From Streptomyces polyasparticus (GTDB lineage: Bacteria > Actinomycetota > Actinomycetes > Streptomycetales > Streptomycetaceae), in contig NZ_JACTVJ010000001.1 in assembly GCF_014493765.1 (NCBI RefSeq), positions 124,001 through 188,000 of the forward strand: 64,000 bases of DNA. Direction: 5' to 3'. Position 1 is the first letter of the stretch. Each line of letters begins with the position of its first letter. Positions 1 through 9,193 of the stretch are shown piece by piece. The notes below the pieces were generated by a model. That model saw only the letters and a program-made list of their open reading frames with translations, was not told where the DNA came from and did no database searches. A program made the translations under genes and the position numbers.

Positions 1-409
1 TCATCCTGTACTCGCCGGGACCGAGCCCCTGCGGCGGCACGAAGGAGGTCACCTCACGGGCCTTGGTGTAGTTGAACCCGACGTCCGTCACCAGGTCCCG
101 TACGACGGGAAAGGCGCGCAGCGGCGTGACGGTCAGCGTCTCCTCGCGCGAGAACGTGGACATCCGCGTCATGCACAGGAGCCGCGGCCGCCCGTTGATC
201 TCCGCCGAGCAGGACCCGCATTTGCCGGCCTTGCAGTTCCAGCGCACCGCGAGATCGGGCGCCTGGGTGGCCTGCAGGCGGTGGATGATGTCGAGGACGA
301 CCTCCCCGTCGTTCACCTCGACCGTGAAGTCCTCGAGCCCGCCGCCGTCGGTGTCCCCGCGCCAGACCTTGAAGTGCGCCTCGTACGAGGTCGATGCAGC
401 CGTGCTCAT
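1..409 (-). CDS. sdhB: Succinate dehydrogenase/fumarate reductase iron-sulfur subunit (partial, 3' end outside window)
   Basis: This is the N-terminal 136 residues of the electron-transfer subunit that passes electrons from the flavoprotein to the membrane. The plant-type [2Fe-2S] ligands are visible as C59, C64, C67 and C79 in the pattern CxxxxCxxCx11C. The C-terminal cysteine-rich domain lies beyond the window. The ATG overlaps the stop of the upstream flavoprotein gene (ATGA), so the two are translationally coupled. The family assignment is firm. Whether the complex mainly works as succinate dehydrogenase or fumarate reductase cannot be read from this fragment. Confidence 0.93.
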   Translation of the reverse strand, partial: MSTAASTSYEAHFKVWRGDTDGGGLEDFTVEVNDGEVVLDIIHRLQATQAPDLAVRWNCKAGKCGSCSAEINGRPRLLCMTRMSTFSREETLTVTPLRAFPVVRDLVTDVGFNYTKAREVTSFVPPQGLGPGEYRM

Positions 410-2373
410 TCAAAGAGCTCCTCTTCGGCGAGGTACTTGACCAGCTCTTCCTTCTCGAACAGCGCGAGCAGGTCCGGTCGGATGGGTTCGGTCTCCTTGC
501 GTACGAGCCGGATCTGGCCGCGTACGGGATCGGTGGCCGCGAGCCCGCCGGTGGGATCGGCGAGGTTGCACAGCAGATTGACCCGCCGCCAGGCGCGGTC
601 CATGCCCGGATAGTCCTCGCGGGTGTGCCCGCCGCGGCTCTCGGTGCGCTCGAGGGCGGAGCGGGCGATGCACTCGCTGACGAGCAGCATGTTCCGCATG
701 TCCAGGGCCAGATGCCAGCCCGGGTTGAACTGCCGGTGCCCCTCGACCCCGGCCCGTCGCGCCCGTACCCGCAGCTCCGCGAGCTTCTTGAGCGCCGTGG
801 CCATCTCCTCCTCGCGGCGGATGATCCCCACGAGGTCGTTCATCGCCTGCTGCAGCTCCTGATGGAGCGTGTACGGGTTCTCCGCGGGCTTGGCGCCGGA
901 CGCCACCGGACCCTCGTCCACCAAGGACTCGTCCGGACCCTCCGCCGAGAAGGGCCGCAGCGCCTCCGCGGCCGCGAGGTCGATCTGCGTCTCCTCGATC
1001 ACCGGCCGCTCGGCGAGCGACGCCGCGTACTGCGCCGCGTGCAGTCCGGCCCGCCGCCCGAAGACGAGCAGGTCGGACAGGGAGTTGCCGCCGAGCCGGT
1101 TCGAGCCGTGCATTCCGCCCGCGACCTCACCGGCCGCATAGAGCCCGGGCACACCGAGCGCGGCCGCCGTGTCGGACTCGACCGCGATCCCGCCCATCAC
1201 GTAGTGACAGGTCGGCCCGACCTCCATCGCCTCGGCCGTGATGTCCACGTCCGCCAGCTCCTTGAACTGGTGGTACATGGACGGCAGTCGGCGCCGGATG
1301 ACGTCCGCGGGCATACGGGTCGACACATCCAGGAACACGCCACCGTGCGGTGATCCGCGCCCCGCCTTGACCTCGGAGTTGATCGCCCGCGCGACCTCGT
1401 CCCGCGGCAGCAGCTCAGGAGGCCGCCGGTTGCGGTCCGGGTCCTCGTACCAGCGGTCGCCCTCCTCCTCGGACTCCGCGTACTTCTCCTTGAAGACATC
1501 CGGGATGTAGTCGAACATGAACCGCTTGCCCTCGGAGTTCCTGAGCACCCCGCCGTCCCCGCGGACGGACTCGGTGACGAGGATCCCCTTCACCGACGGC
1601 GGCCAGACCATGCCCGTCGGGTGGAACTGCACGAACTCCATGTTCATCAGCGGCGCCCCGGCGAGCAGCGCGAGCGCGTGCCCGTCGCCCGTGTACTCCC
1701 AGGAGTTGGACGTCACCTTGAAGGACTTGCCGATCCCACCGGTCGCGAGGATCACCGTCGGCGCCTCGATCACGAAGAAGCGCCCGGACTCCCGCTCGTA
1801 CGAGAAGACCCCGGCCACCTTCCCGTCCACGTCGTCCTTGAGGATCCGCGTGACGGTGCACTCCTGGAAGACCTTCAGACCGGCCTCGTAGTCGCCGTGC
1901 TCCTTGAAGTCCTCCTGCTGCAGCGACACGATCTTCTGCTGCAGCGTCCGGATCAGCTCCAGGCCCGTACGGTCGCCGACATGCGCGAGCCGCGGGTACT
2001 CGTGTCCGCCGAAGTTGCGCTGCGAGATCCGCCCGTCCTTGGTGCGGTCGAACAGCGCACCCCAGGTCTCCAGCTCCCATACGCGGTCGGGGGCCTCCTG
2101 CGCGTGCAGCTCGGCCATCCGCCACTGGTTGAGGAACTTGCCGCCGCGCATCGTGTCGCGGAAGTGCACCTGCCAGTTGTCGCCGTCGTTCACATTGCCC
2201 ATCGAGGCGGCGATGCCGCCCTCGGCCATCACGGTGTGGGCCTTGCCGAACAGGGACTTGCAGATCACCGCCGTCCGCGCGCCCTGCGCCCGCGCCTCGA
2301 TCGCCGCCCGGAGACCGGCCCCGCCGGCCCCGACCACGACGACGTCCCACTGCTGCCGTTCCACTGTGGTCAT
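406..2373 (-). CDS. sdhA: Succinate dehydrogenase/fumarate reductase flavoprotein subunit
   Basis: Catalytic FAD subunit of 655 residues that interconverts succinate and fumarate. The N-terminus carries the dinucleotide-binding motif VVVGAGGAGLRAA (about residues 12-24). The AHTVMAEGG segment has the histidine expected to hold FAD covalently. QFHPTGM and the C-terminal HGSNRLGGNSLSDLLV motif are also present. It sits 17 bp downstream of the membrane subunit gene and overlaps the Fe-S subunit gene. The gene order (membrane, flavoprotein, Fe-S) and the single membrane subunit match the actinobacterial Sdh type rather than the four-gene sdhCDAB type. The ATG start is clear. Confidence 0.95.
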   Translation of the reverse strand: MTTVERQQWDVVVVGAGGAGLRAAIEARAQGARTAVICKSLFGKAHTVMAEGGIAASMGNVNDGDNWQVHFRDTMRGGKFLNQWRMAELHAQEAPDRVWELETWGALFDRTKDGRISQRNFGGHEYPRLAHVGDRTGLELIRTLQQKIVSLQQEDFKEHGDYEAGLKVFQECTVTRILKDDVDGKVAGVFSYERESGRFFVIEAPTVILATGGIGKSFKVTSNSWEYTGDGHALALLAGAPLMNMEFVQFHPTGMVWPPSVKGILVTESVRGDGGVLRNSEGKRFMFDYIPDVFKEKYAESEEEGDRWYEDPDRNRRPPELLPRDEVARAINSEVKAGRGSPHGGVFLDVSTRMPADVIRRRLPSMYHQFKELADVDITAEAMEVGPTCHYVMGGIAVESDTAAALGVPGLYAAGEVAGGMHGSNRLGGNSLSDLLVFGRRAGLHAAQYAASLAERPVIEETQIDLAAAEALRPFSAEGPDESLVDEGPVASGAKPAENPYTLHQELQQAMNDLVGIIRREEEMATALKKLAELRVRARRAGVEGHRQFNPGWHLALDMRNMLLVSECIARSALERTESRGGHTREDYPGMDRAWRRVNLLCNLADPTGGLAATDPVRGQIRLVRKETEPIRPDLLALFEKEELVKYLAEEELFE

Positions 2374-2390
2374 TCAGAAGGCCCCTGACA

Positions 2391-3215
2391 TCAGAAGAAG
2401 CGCGGATCGTCGAACACACCGCTGGCGACGAGATAGACGTAGAAGTCCGCGAGGGCGACGCTGATCAACGAGGCCCAGGCGAGCAGCATGTGACGGGCAT
2501 TCAGCTTCCCGATCCACTGCCACATCCGGTAGCGCACAGGGTGCTTGGAGAAGTGCTTGAGCTTGCCCCCGACGATGTGCCGGCACGAGTGGCAGGACAG
2601 GGTGTAGGCCCAGATCAGCACGATGTTGACGAGGAACACGAGCGTGCCGAGGCCCATGTGGCCCCACGCGTAGTCTTCGTCGCGGAAGGCGAGCACGGTG
2701 TCGTACGTGAGGATGCCCGCCACCGGCACGGCCGCGTAGAAGAAGTAGCGGTGCATGTTCTGGAAGATCAGCGGGAACTTGGTCTCGCCGCTGTACTTCT
2801 TGTGCGGCTCGGCCACCGCGCAGGCCGGGGGAGAGGCCCAGAAGCCCCGGTAGTAGGCCTTCCGGTAGTAGTAGCAGGTGAGCCGGAAGCCCAGCGGGAA
2901 GATCAGGATCAGGAGCGCGGGCGAGAGCCCCCACCAGCTGCCGAAGATCTCCCAGTTGGGGCCGCCCTTCATGGGCTCGCAGTTCTCGGCGAGACAGGGC
3001 GAGTAGAACGGCGAGACGTAGGGCGCCGCGTAGTAGTCCGCGTTGGCGAAGGCGCGCCAGGTCGAGTACACGATGAAGGCGAGCAGCCCGGCGGCGGTCG
3101 CGGCCGGCTGCAGCCACCAGCGGTCGGTGCGCAGATGCGGGGCGGCGATGGCCGCGCGGCCGGCGCCGCGCACCCCGCCCTCGCTATGGACTTGAGGATC
3201 TGTGCCAGTTGCCAA
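2391..3215 (-). CDS. Succinate dehydrogenase membrane anchor (cytochrome b-type) subunit
   Basis: A 274-residue integral membrane protein with about five hydrophobic helices (roughly residues 35-58, 95-118, 145-170, 178-205 and 235-260). Histidines near helix ends (MHRYFF, GHMGLG, HSCRHIV) could ligate heme. Position and topology fit the membrane subunit that anchors the flavoprotein/Fe-S pair and passes electrons to menaquinone. The chosen start is a TTG preceded by a good GGAG ribosome site seven bases upstream. A GTG at 3173 is an alternative. Function rests on operon context plus topology. Confidence 0.85.
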   Translation of the reverse strand: MATGTDPQVHSEGGVRGAGRAAIAAPHLRTDRWWLQPAATAAGLLAFIVYSTWRAFANADYYAAPYVSPFYSPCLAENCEPMKGGPNWEIFGSWWGLSPALLILIFPLGFRLTCYYYRKAYYRGFWASPPACAVAEPHKKYSGETKFPLIFQNMHRYFFYAAVPVAGILTYDTVLAFRDEDYAWGHMGLGTLVFLVNIVLIWAYTLSCHSCRHIVGGKLKHFSKHPVRYRMWQWIGKLNARHMLLAWASLISVALADFYVYLVASGVFDDPRFF

Positions 3216-3284
3216 CTTCGGTCTCCAGTCGGTACGGCCCTACGGCGGCCGGAGCCGGGAGTCACACGCGCGGCGGCCGCCCGG

Positions 3285-3572
3285 TCAAGGGGCGTGGCGG
3301 TCGTGGGCTCCCAGCCCTTCGTCGTCGGAATCGGTCCACAAGGAACGGTCGTACGGGGCGTCCGGGATGGAGATCATCTCCGGCGGCGCCTTGGGGCGCA
3401 GCGTCGGCGCGGCTTCCTTGAGCAGGGCGACGCTGTCGCGCAGATGGTCGGCGTCCGTGCGCACCCGGCGGATGTCCAGGGCGGACCCGACATGCTGCTC
3501 GAGTCGTCCGACCGAGCGCACCAGATCGTCGAGACAGCGCTGAACGGCCGTCAAATCGTCGTGCAGGGACAT
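3285..3572 (-). CDS. Small helical protein of unknown function
   Basis: A 95-residue protein with a GGAGGG ribosome site 6-7 bases before its ATG. Residues 3-55 have spacing compatible with an amphipathic helix or short coiled coil (DDLTAVQRCLDDLVRSVGRL and following). The C-terminus is acidic and ends in a flexible tail. There is no signal peptide or membrane segment. It lies upstream of and on the same strand as the sdh genes (69 bp gap), so it could be the first gene of that transcript. I do not recognise a family. The strong ribosome site and clean codon usage support a real gene. Confidence 0.65.
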   Translation of the reverse strand: MSLHDDLTAVQRCLDDLVRSVGRLEQHVGSALDIRRVRTDADHLRDSVALLKEAAPTLRPKAPPEMISIPDAPYDRSLWTDSDDEGLGAHDRHAP

Positions 3573-3919
3573 GAGTTGCCCTCCACTTCCGCGTCATGCG
3601 GCGGGAACAGGACCGTGCGGGGGTCGTGCGCCTGCGAGTGTCGCGCGTCACATCCCGGATTGTGAAGGGATCTGCGCGGATTCCCCCGTACGAGGGTCGA
3701 TGGGGGCTCATGAAGCACGGGTCGCGGCCGGATTGGGCCGCACGGGTGGGCTTGGCGCCGCCTGCCGACGTGTCTGCCGGGCCGCCTTCCGGCCATCCCG
3801 TTCAGTGGGCACGTATCCGTGTGATCAGCACGCAATATCTCCACATACCGCACCAGAATTGAACGATCCCGGCCTCAAGGGAAGCGCGGTGGCCGGGCTA
3901 GCCCCGGAGGTTCCACGCC
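3573..3919. promoter_or_regulatory. Divergent intergenic region (347 bp)
   Basis: Separates the leftward small gene/sdh operon from the rightward binding-protein gene, so it should contain promoters for both. I see no protein gene on either strand with a credible ribosome site. A GGAGG ribosome site precedes 3920, and a short GC-rich inverted repeat immediately upstream of it may partly pair with that site. No clear -35/-10 pair stood out. Confidence 0.4.
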
Positions 3920-6100
3920 ATGCCCCCACGCGATCCCGCCGTCCCCGTCGGCGTCCGCCCCGCAGTGCGGGCGACGGCCTACCTCATCGCGGGCGTGCTC
4001 GCACTGCCCTCGCTCGCCGCGTGCGGGAGCGCCGACGACGCGGCCGGCGCCCCCGCGGCCGCCCAGGACATCGCGGCCGCCGAGCGTGATCTGATCGCCG
4101 ACGGCGGCAAGGCGGCCTGGGCCGTGGACGCGCTGCCCGAGACCTTCAACTCCTTCCAGTCCGACGCGGATCCGGCCACCGCCCGGATCGCCGGCGCCGT
4201 CCTGCCGTCGATGTACGACCTCGACGAGCGCGGCCGCGCGGTGCGCAACGCGGACTACCTGGAGAGCGCCGAGATCATCGAGCGCGAGCCCAAGCAGGTC
4301 GTCCTGTACAAGCTGAACCAGCAGGCGGTGTGGAGCGACGGCCGGGAGATCGGCGCCGCCGACTTCGCCGCCCAGTGGCGCGCCCTGTCCGGCGAGGACT
4401 CCGCGTTCTGGACCGCGCGCAACGCGGGCTACGACCGGATCGAGAAGATCGAGAAGGGCGCCAACAACCTGGAGGTGCGCGTCACCTTCGAGAAGCCGTA
4501 CACCGACTGGCGCTCGCTGTTCTCGCCGCTGTACCCCAAGGACGTCATGGGCACCCCGGACGCCTTCAACGACGGCGCCCGCAAGCAGCTGAAGGCGACG
4601 GCGGGACCGTTCCGTGTCGCGGAGGTCGACCGCAAGGCCGGCGAGCTCACGCTGACCCGCAACCCGCGGTGGTGGGGCCGGCCCGCCAAGCTGGAGAAGA
4701 TGGTCCTCAAGGCCGTGCCGCGCGAGGACCGGGCCGAGGCCCTTGCCGCGGGCCAGGTGGACATCGCCGAGGTCACCCCCGACCAGGCCGAGCGCATCGC
4801 GCTCGCCGCTCGCGAGAAGGGTGCGAGCGGTCCGCTCGCGCACGGTCCGGGCGCCGAACTGACCCCGGCCAAGGCCCTCAATTCCTGGGCGATCGCCAAC
4901 GACCCGGAGAACGAGGAGCGTGCCGAGGCCATGGCCGCCTCGGTCGCCAGGACCCACAAGGCCATCAAGAAGTACGCGAAGGAACAGCAGGGCCTGCGCG
5001 GCTTCGTGATCCGCAAGTCGCTCGAACCGGCTTACACCCAGCTGGCGTTGAACGGTTCCGGCGGCCCGCTCGCCGACGAGCGCGTCCGCCGCGCGGTGGC
5101 CCGCGCCCTGGACCGCGAGGAGCTGGCGCGCATCGTCCTCAAGCCGCTCGGTCTGCCGGTGAACCCGGTCGGTAGCCATGTCGCCCTGGCCGGCCAGGAG
5201 GCGTACTCCGACAACAGCGGAGCGATCGGCGACCAGGACACCGCCGAGGCCCGCGCGCTGCTCGCCGACGCGGGCTGGGTGCAGGGCGGTCCGGTCAAGA
5301 CCGCGGGCAGCAAGGCGGACAAGAAGAAGGCCGCGGGCTCCGCCGACGAGGACGGGACGTACATCGTCGGCCAGGAGGACGGAAAGCCGCGCGCGGACAC
5401 CGACTTCGAGGTGCGCGCCGACAACCAGCCCGAGGCGAAGGCCAAGCGCAAGGAAGAGGAGCGCGCCAAGAAGGACGCTCACCGCGGCGGCGCTCCCGGC
5501 GCCTACGCCCCCAAGGGCACCGCCGCCCCCAAGCCGGCCGGCGGTCCGCTCGCCAAGGACGGCGAGGCGCTGAACCTCAAGTTCGTGCTGCCCTCGGGCC
5601 CGGGTTCGGAGCAGCTGCGCGCGGTCGGCGAGGGGATCCAGCGGATGCTGCAGAAGGTCGGCATCCGCACCGAGATCACCAAGGTCCCGGACGACAGCTA
5701 CTTCAAGGACCACATCGCCTCGGGCCAGTACGACATGGCGCTGTACTCCTGGCCCGGCTCGGCCTACCCGGCCACCGACGCCCGCCCGATCTTCGCCAAG
5801 CCGGAACCGGCGGCGGACGGTTCGCTCAACGTCGAGCAGAACTACACCCGGGTCGGCACGGACCACATCGACCAGCTCTTCGACCAGGCGCTCGCCGAGC
5901 TCGACGAGGGCAAGGCGCGGGACCTGGTCAGGAAGGCCGACGCCCGGATCTGGGCCGCGGCCGGCTCCATCCCGCTCTACCAGCGCCCCCAGCTGGTGGC
6001 GGTCCGCCCGGATCTCGCGAACACCGGCGCCTTCGGCTTCGAGTCGCCCTCGTACGAGGACATCGGCTTCCTGAAGGCGGCGCCGGCGGCGAAGAAATAG
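3920..6100 (+). CDS. Orphan peptide-type ABC transporter substrate-binding lipoprotein
   Basis: A 726-residue extracytoplasmic solute-binding protein of the DppA/OppA (SBP_bac_5) kind. The signal peptide ends in the lipobox LAAC with lipidated C35. Typical stretches such as VWSDGREIGAADFAAQWRAL and the late LYSWPGSAYPATD support the family. It is about 150-200 residues longer than usual because of a charged insert rich in lysine, alanine and glycine at about residues 457-547, probably an exposed linker. No permease or ATPase gene is adjacent, so it may serve a transporter encoded elsewhere, possibly the two importers 3.5-12 kb downstream (inference). A GGAGG ribosome site supports the ATG. 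A strong terminator follows. Confidence 0.85.
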   Translation: MPPRDPAVPVGVRPAVRATAYLIAGVLALPSLAACGSADDAAGAPAAAQDIAAAERDLIADGGKAAWAVDALPETFNSFQSDADPATARIAGAVLPSMYDLDERGRAVRNADYLESAEIIEREPKQVVLYKLNQQAVWSDGREIGAADFAAQWRALSGEDSAFWTARNAGYDRIEKIEKGANNLEVRVTFEKPYTDWRSLFSPLYPKDVMGTPDAFNDGARKQLKATAGPFRVAEVDRKAGELTLTRNPRWWGRPAKLEKMVLKAVPREDRAEALAAGQVDIAEVTPDQAERIALAAREKGASGPLAHGPGAELTPAKALNSWAIANDPENEERAEAMAASVARTHKAIKKYAKEQQGLRGFVIRKSLEPAYTQLALNGSGGPLADERVRRAVARALDREELARIVLKPLGLPVNPVGSHVALAGQEAYSDNSGAIGDQDTAEARALLADAGWVQGGPVKTAGSKADKKKAAGSADEDGTYIVGQEDGKPRADTDFEVRADNQPEAKAKRKEEERAKKDAHRGGAPGAYAPKGTAAPKPAGGPLAKDGEALNLKFVLPSGPGSEQLRAVGEGIQRMLQKVGIRTEITKVPDDSYFKDHIASGQYDMALYSWPGSAYPATDARPIFAKPEPAADGSLNVEQNYTRVGTDHIDQLFDQALAELDEGKARDLVRKADARIWAAAGSIPLYQRPQLVAVRPDLANTGAFGFESPSYEDIGFLKAAPAAKK

Positions 6101-6148
6101 CGCCCGGCGCGACAGTGAAGATCACATAGCTCAGAAGTACCTCAAGTC

Positions 6149-6179
6149 CCTTGCCCGCCGGCCCCGCCGGCGGGCAAGG
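6149..6179 (+). terminator. Strong intrinsic hairpin terminator
   Basis: A perfect 14-bp stem (CCTTGCCCGCCGGC and its complement) with a three-base CCC loop, about 50 bp after the stop of the orphan binding-protein gene. There is no long T tract, as is common for terminators in high-GC actinomycetes. Confidence 0.8.
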
Positions 6180-6332
6180 TCGTTCCCGACTCATTGACCC
6201 GTGTCATCCGCGCCGGCCGCCTGATCGCCTTCCTCAGAGGTTGATCAAATCCGAGGTACCCCCCCACGCCGGCGGGCCAGAATCACCACGCGATGTCCGA
6301 CCAGCCATCGCGTACACAACGGGGGTACGACC

Positions 6333-7010
6333 ATGAAGCGGATTCTGTCCATCAGCGCTGCCCTGCTCGCGCTGAGCGCGGCCGCCACGGCCTGCACGTC
6401 CTCGGACGACGGCACGAAGCGAGCGGACAAGCCGTCGCAGAAGGCCTGCTCCGGCGGGACGTACGAGTGGAGCGTGGCGCGGCGAGCGGAGCTGACCGGC
6501 CTCGCGAAGCCCATTCACCTGAAGAAGGACGGGCAGCCCTACACCGCGCACATCAAGTCGGTCGACGGCCGCTTCTACGTGGCGGGCGTGACCCCCGCGG
6601 GCGGCGGCAAGCGCGGCGACGCGGCCAAGGAGCCGAAGCCGGCGCAGGTCCTGGCCTCGCTGCGCAAGGAGCTCGGCACCGAGGAGCCGCTCGCGAAGCC
6701 CGGCGAGAAGTACATGGACGACAAGGACGGGCTGTACTTCGAGAACGCCACCGGCGACCCGGAGGGCCACTACTTCGCGTACTCCTACATCAACCTCGTC
6801 GAGGGCGACTACCGCTACACCTGCGGAGACGGGAAGCCCGTCGAGGGGCACGTGGTGACCTGGACGGGCACCGGCAGCGGCACGCTGCCCTGCGCCGCCC
6901 GCATCGAGGACGACGCCTTCGCCGGCGAACCCGACATGGCCACGGTCGAGTCGCAGGCCGCCCAGGCCTCCTGCCCGCCCGGCTCGGCGGCCCTGAAGGA
7001 CCCCGCGTAA
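6333..7010 (+). CDS. Putative lipoprotein of unknown function
   Basis: A 225-residue protein with a lipoprotein signal peptide (MKRILSIS start, lipobox ATAC, C21), so it is expected on the outer face of the membrane. The mature part has four further cysteines (near CSGGTYEW, YTCGDG, LPCAAR and ASCPPG) that could form two disulfides. It also has a soluble beta-rich core with no motif I recognise. The ATG follows a G-rich ribosome site (GGGGGTACGACC). It stands alone between two terminator-like hairpins, which suggests a monocistronic transcript. Confidence 0.8.
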   Translation: MKRILSISAALLALSAAATACTSSDDGTKRADKPSQKACSGGTYEWSVARRAELTGLAKPIHLKKDGQPYTAHIKSVDGRFYVAGVTPAGGGKRGDAAKEPKPAQVLASLRKELGTEEPLAKPGEKYMDDKDGLYFENATGDPEGHYFAYSYINLVEGDYRYTCGDGKPVEGHVVTWTGTGSGTLPCAARIEDDAFAGEPDMATVESQAAQASCPPGSAALKDPA

Positions 7011-7029
7011 GGCGCGAAATGCCTGGTCA

Positions 7030-7060
7030 GGTGGCCTGTGCGGTACCCGCGCAGGCCACC
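7030..7060 (+). terminator. Hairpin terminator after the lipoprotein gene
   Basis: A 13-bp stem with one G-U type pair and a five-base loop (GTACC), starting 20 bp after the lipoprotein stop codon. It separates this gene from typA. Confidence 0.7.
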
Positions 7061-7197
7061 CCCCGCCGCGCCACGTAGGATGGGGTAAGGCCGTGGCGTG
7101 TCCAGCCCGGCGCGGTGAAGGCGTACATCGGTCGACCAGACCGTTGAGATACGCGAGCCGCTCGCAAGTTCCACTCGTCCCGGGAGAAGCACCGCAC

Positions 7198-9105
7198 GTG
7201 CCCACGCGCCACGACATTCGAAACGTCGCCATCGTCGCCCACGTCGACCACGGCAAGACGACCATCGTCGACGCCATGCTCAAGCAGGCGGGTTCCTTCG
7301 CTGCGCACGCCGCCGAGTCCCTCGACGACCGCATGATGGACTCGAACGACCTGGAGCGTGAGAAGGGCATCACGATCCTGGCCAAGAACACGGCCGTCAA
7401 GTACCACCCCAAGGATGGCGGCGACGTCATCACCATCAACATCATCGACACCCCCGGCCACGCCGACTTCGGTGGTGAGGTCGAGCGCGGTCTGTCGATG
7501 GTCGACGCGGTGGTCCTGCTCGTGGACGCGTCGGAGGGCCCGCTCCCGCAGACCCGCTTCGTGCTGCGCAAGGCGCTCCAGCAGCGGCTGCCCGTGATCC
7601 TTTGCATCAACAAGACGGACCGTCCGGACTCGCGGATCGACGAGGTCGTCAACGAGACGTACGACCTGTTCCTCGACCTCGACGCCGACGAGGACCAGAT
7701 CGAGTTCCCGATCGTCTACGCCTGCGGCCGTGACGGCATCGCCTCGCTGACCAAGCCGGAGGACGGCACCGTCCCGGCCGACAGCGACAGCCTCGAACCG
7801 TTCTTCTCGACGATCCTGGAGCACGTCCCGGCTCCGGAGTACGACGAGAGCGCCCCGCTGCAGGCGCACGTCACCAACCTCGACGCCGACAACTTCCTCG
7901 GCCGTATCGCGCTGCTCCGTGTCGAGCAGGGCGAGCTGCGCAAGGGCCAGACGGTCGCGTGGATCAAGCGCGACGGCTCGGTCCAGAACGTCCGCATCAC
8001 CGAGCTGATGATGACCGAGGCGCTCACCCGCAAGCCGGCCGAGATGGCGGGCCCCGGTGACATCTGCGCCGTGGCCGGTATCCCGGACATCATGATCGGC
8101 GAGACCCTGGCCGACCCGGAGAACCCGATCGCGCTGCCGCTCATCACGGTGGACGAGCCGGCCATCTCCATGACCATCGGTACCAACACCTCGCCGCTCG
8201 TCGGCCGTGGCGGCACCGGCAAGGGCGCCGACAACAAGGCCGCGGTCAAGGACCGCAAGGTCACCGCCCGCCAGGTCAAGGACCGCCTCGACCGCGAGCT
8301 CATCGGTAACGTCTCGCTGCGCGTCCTCGACACCGAGCGTCCCGACGCCTGGGAGGTCCAGGGCCGTGGTGAGCTGGCGCTCGCCATCCTGGTCGAGCAG
8401 ATGCGCCGCGAGGGCTTCGAGCTGACCATCGGCAAGCCGCAGGTGGTCACGCAGGAGATCGACGGCAAGGTGCACGAGCCGGTCGAGCGCATGACGATCG
8501 ACGTGCCCGAGGAGCACATGGGCGCCGTCACGCAGCTCATGGGCGTCCGCAAGGGCCGCATGGACAACATGTCGAACCACGGCTCCGGCTGGGTCCGTCT
8601 GGAGTTCGTCGTCCCGTCCCGCGGCCTCATCGGCTTCCGTACGGAGTTCCTGACGCAGACCCGCGGCACGGGCATCGCGCACTCCATCCACGAGGGCCTG
8701 GAGCCCTGGTTCGGCACCCTGGCGACCCGTAACAACGGTTCGCTGGTCGCCGACCGCGCCGGTGCCGTCACCGCGTTCGCGATGACCAACCTGCAGGAGC
8801 GCGGTGTGCTGTTCACCGAGCCCGGTACCGAGGTGTACGAGGGCATGATCGTCGGCGAGAACTCGCGCTCCGACGACATGGACGTGAACATCACCAAGGA
8901 GAAGAAGCTCACCAACATGCGTTCGGCCTCGGCCGACACGTTCGAGGCGATCGTCCCGCCGCGCAAGCTCTCCCTGGAGCAGTCCCTGGAGTTCTGCCGC
9001 GACGACGAGTGCGTCGAGGTCACCCCGGAGGCCGTGCGCATCCGCAAGGTCGTCCTGGACAAGACCGCCCGCGCCCGCACCGCCTCGCGCGCCAAGAACG
9101 CCTGA
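7198..9105 (+). CDS. typA: TypA/BipA translational GTPase
   Basis: A 635-residue ribosome-associated GTPase related to EF-G that acts in 50S assembly and stress adaptation. The G1 motif AHVDHGKTT lies near residue 14. Other elements are the G2/G3 elements EREKGIT and DTPGHADFGGEVERG, and the G4 NKTD. EF-G-like domains III-V and the BipA C-terminal domain follow (ESRGLIGFRTEF-type region, here RGLIGFRTEFLTQTRGTG). An in-frame ATG exists 35 codons upstream. The GTG at 7198 is preferred because a GGGAGAAG ribosome site precedes it and the protein then begins right before the GTPase domain. A TAGGAT hexamer at 7076-7081 could be part of its promoter. Confidence 0.95.
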   Translation: MPTRHDIRNVAIVAHVDHGKTTIVDAMLKQAGSFAAHAAESLDDRMMDSNDLEREKGITILAKNTAVKYHPKDGGDVITINIIDTPGHADFGGEVERGLSMVDAVVLLVDASEGPLPQTRFVLRKALQQRLPVILCINKTDRPDSRIDEVVNETYDLFLDLDADEDQIEFPIVYACGRDGIASLTKPEDGTVPADSDSLEPFFSTILEHVPAPEYDESAPLQAHVTNLDADNFLGRIALLRVEQGELRKGQTVAWIKRDGSVQNVRITELMMTEALTRKPAEMAGPGDICAVAGIPDIMIGETLADPENPIALPLITVDEPAISMTIGTNTSPLVGRGGTGKGADNKAAVKDRKVTARQVKDRLDRELIGNVSLRVLDTERPDAWEVQGRGELALAILVEQMRREGFELTIGKPQVVTQEIDGKVHEPVERMTIDVPEEHMGAVTQLMGVRKGRMDNMSNHGSGWVRLEFVVPSRGLIGFRTEFLTQTRGTGIAHSIHEGLEPWFGTLATRNNGSLVADRAGAVTAFAMTNLQERGVLFTEPGTEVYEGMIVGENSRSDDMDVNITKEKKLTNMRSASADTFEAIVPPRKLSLEQSLEFCRDDECVEVTPEAVRIRKVVLDKTARARTASRAKNA

Positions 9106-9146
9106 GCGCAGTGCTCCGCTGATTCAAGCCTGATTCAAGGCTGCTG

Positions 9147-9193
9147 AACCGGCCCGATTCCATGCCCAGTTGGGCGTAGAGTCGGGCCGGTTT
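9147..9193 (+). terminator. Bipartite hairpin terminator after typA
   Basis: An outer 11-bp perfect stem (AACCGGCCCGA with TCGGGCCGGTT) encloses a small inner GCCCA/TGGGC hairpin. It begins 41 bp after the typA stop and is followed by TTT. Confidence 0.75.

Noticed and set aside
3875-5866. A 663-codon open frame on the minus strand
   Set aside because: Antisense to the orphan binding-protein gene; its product is rich in Gly, Arg, Val and Leu without motifs.
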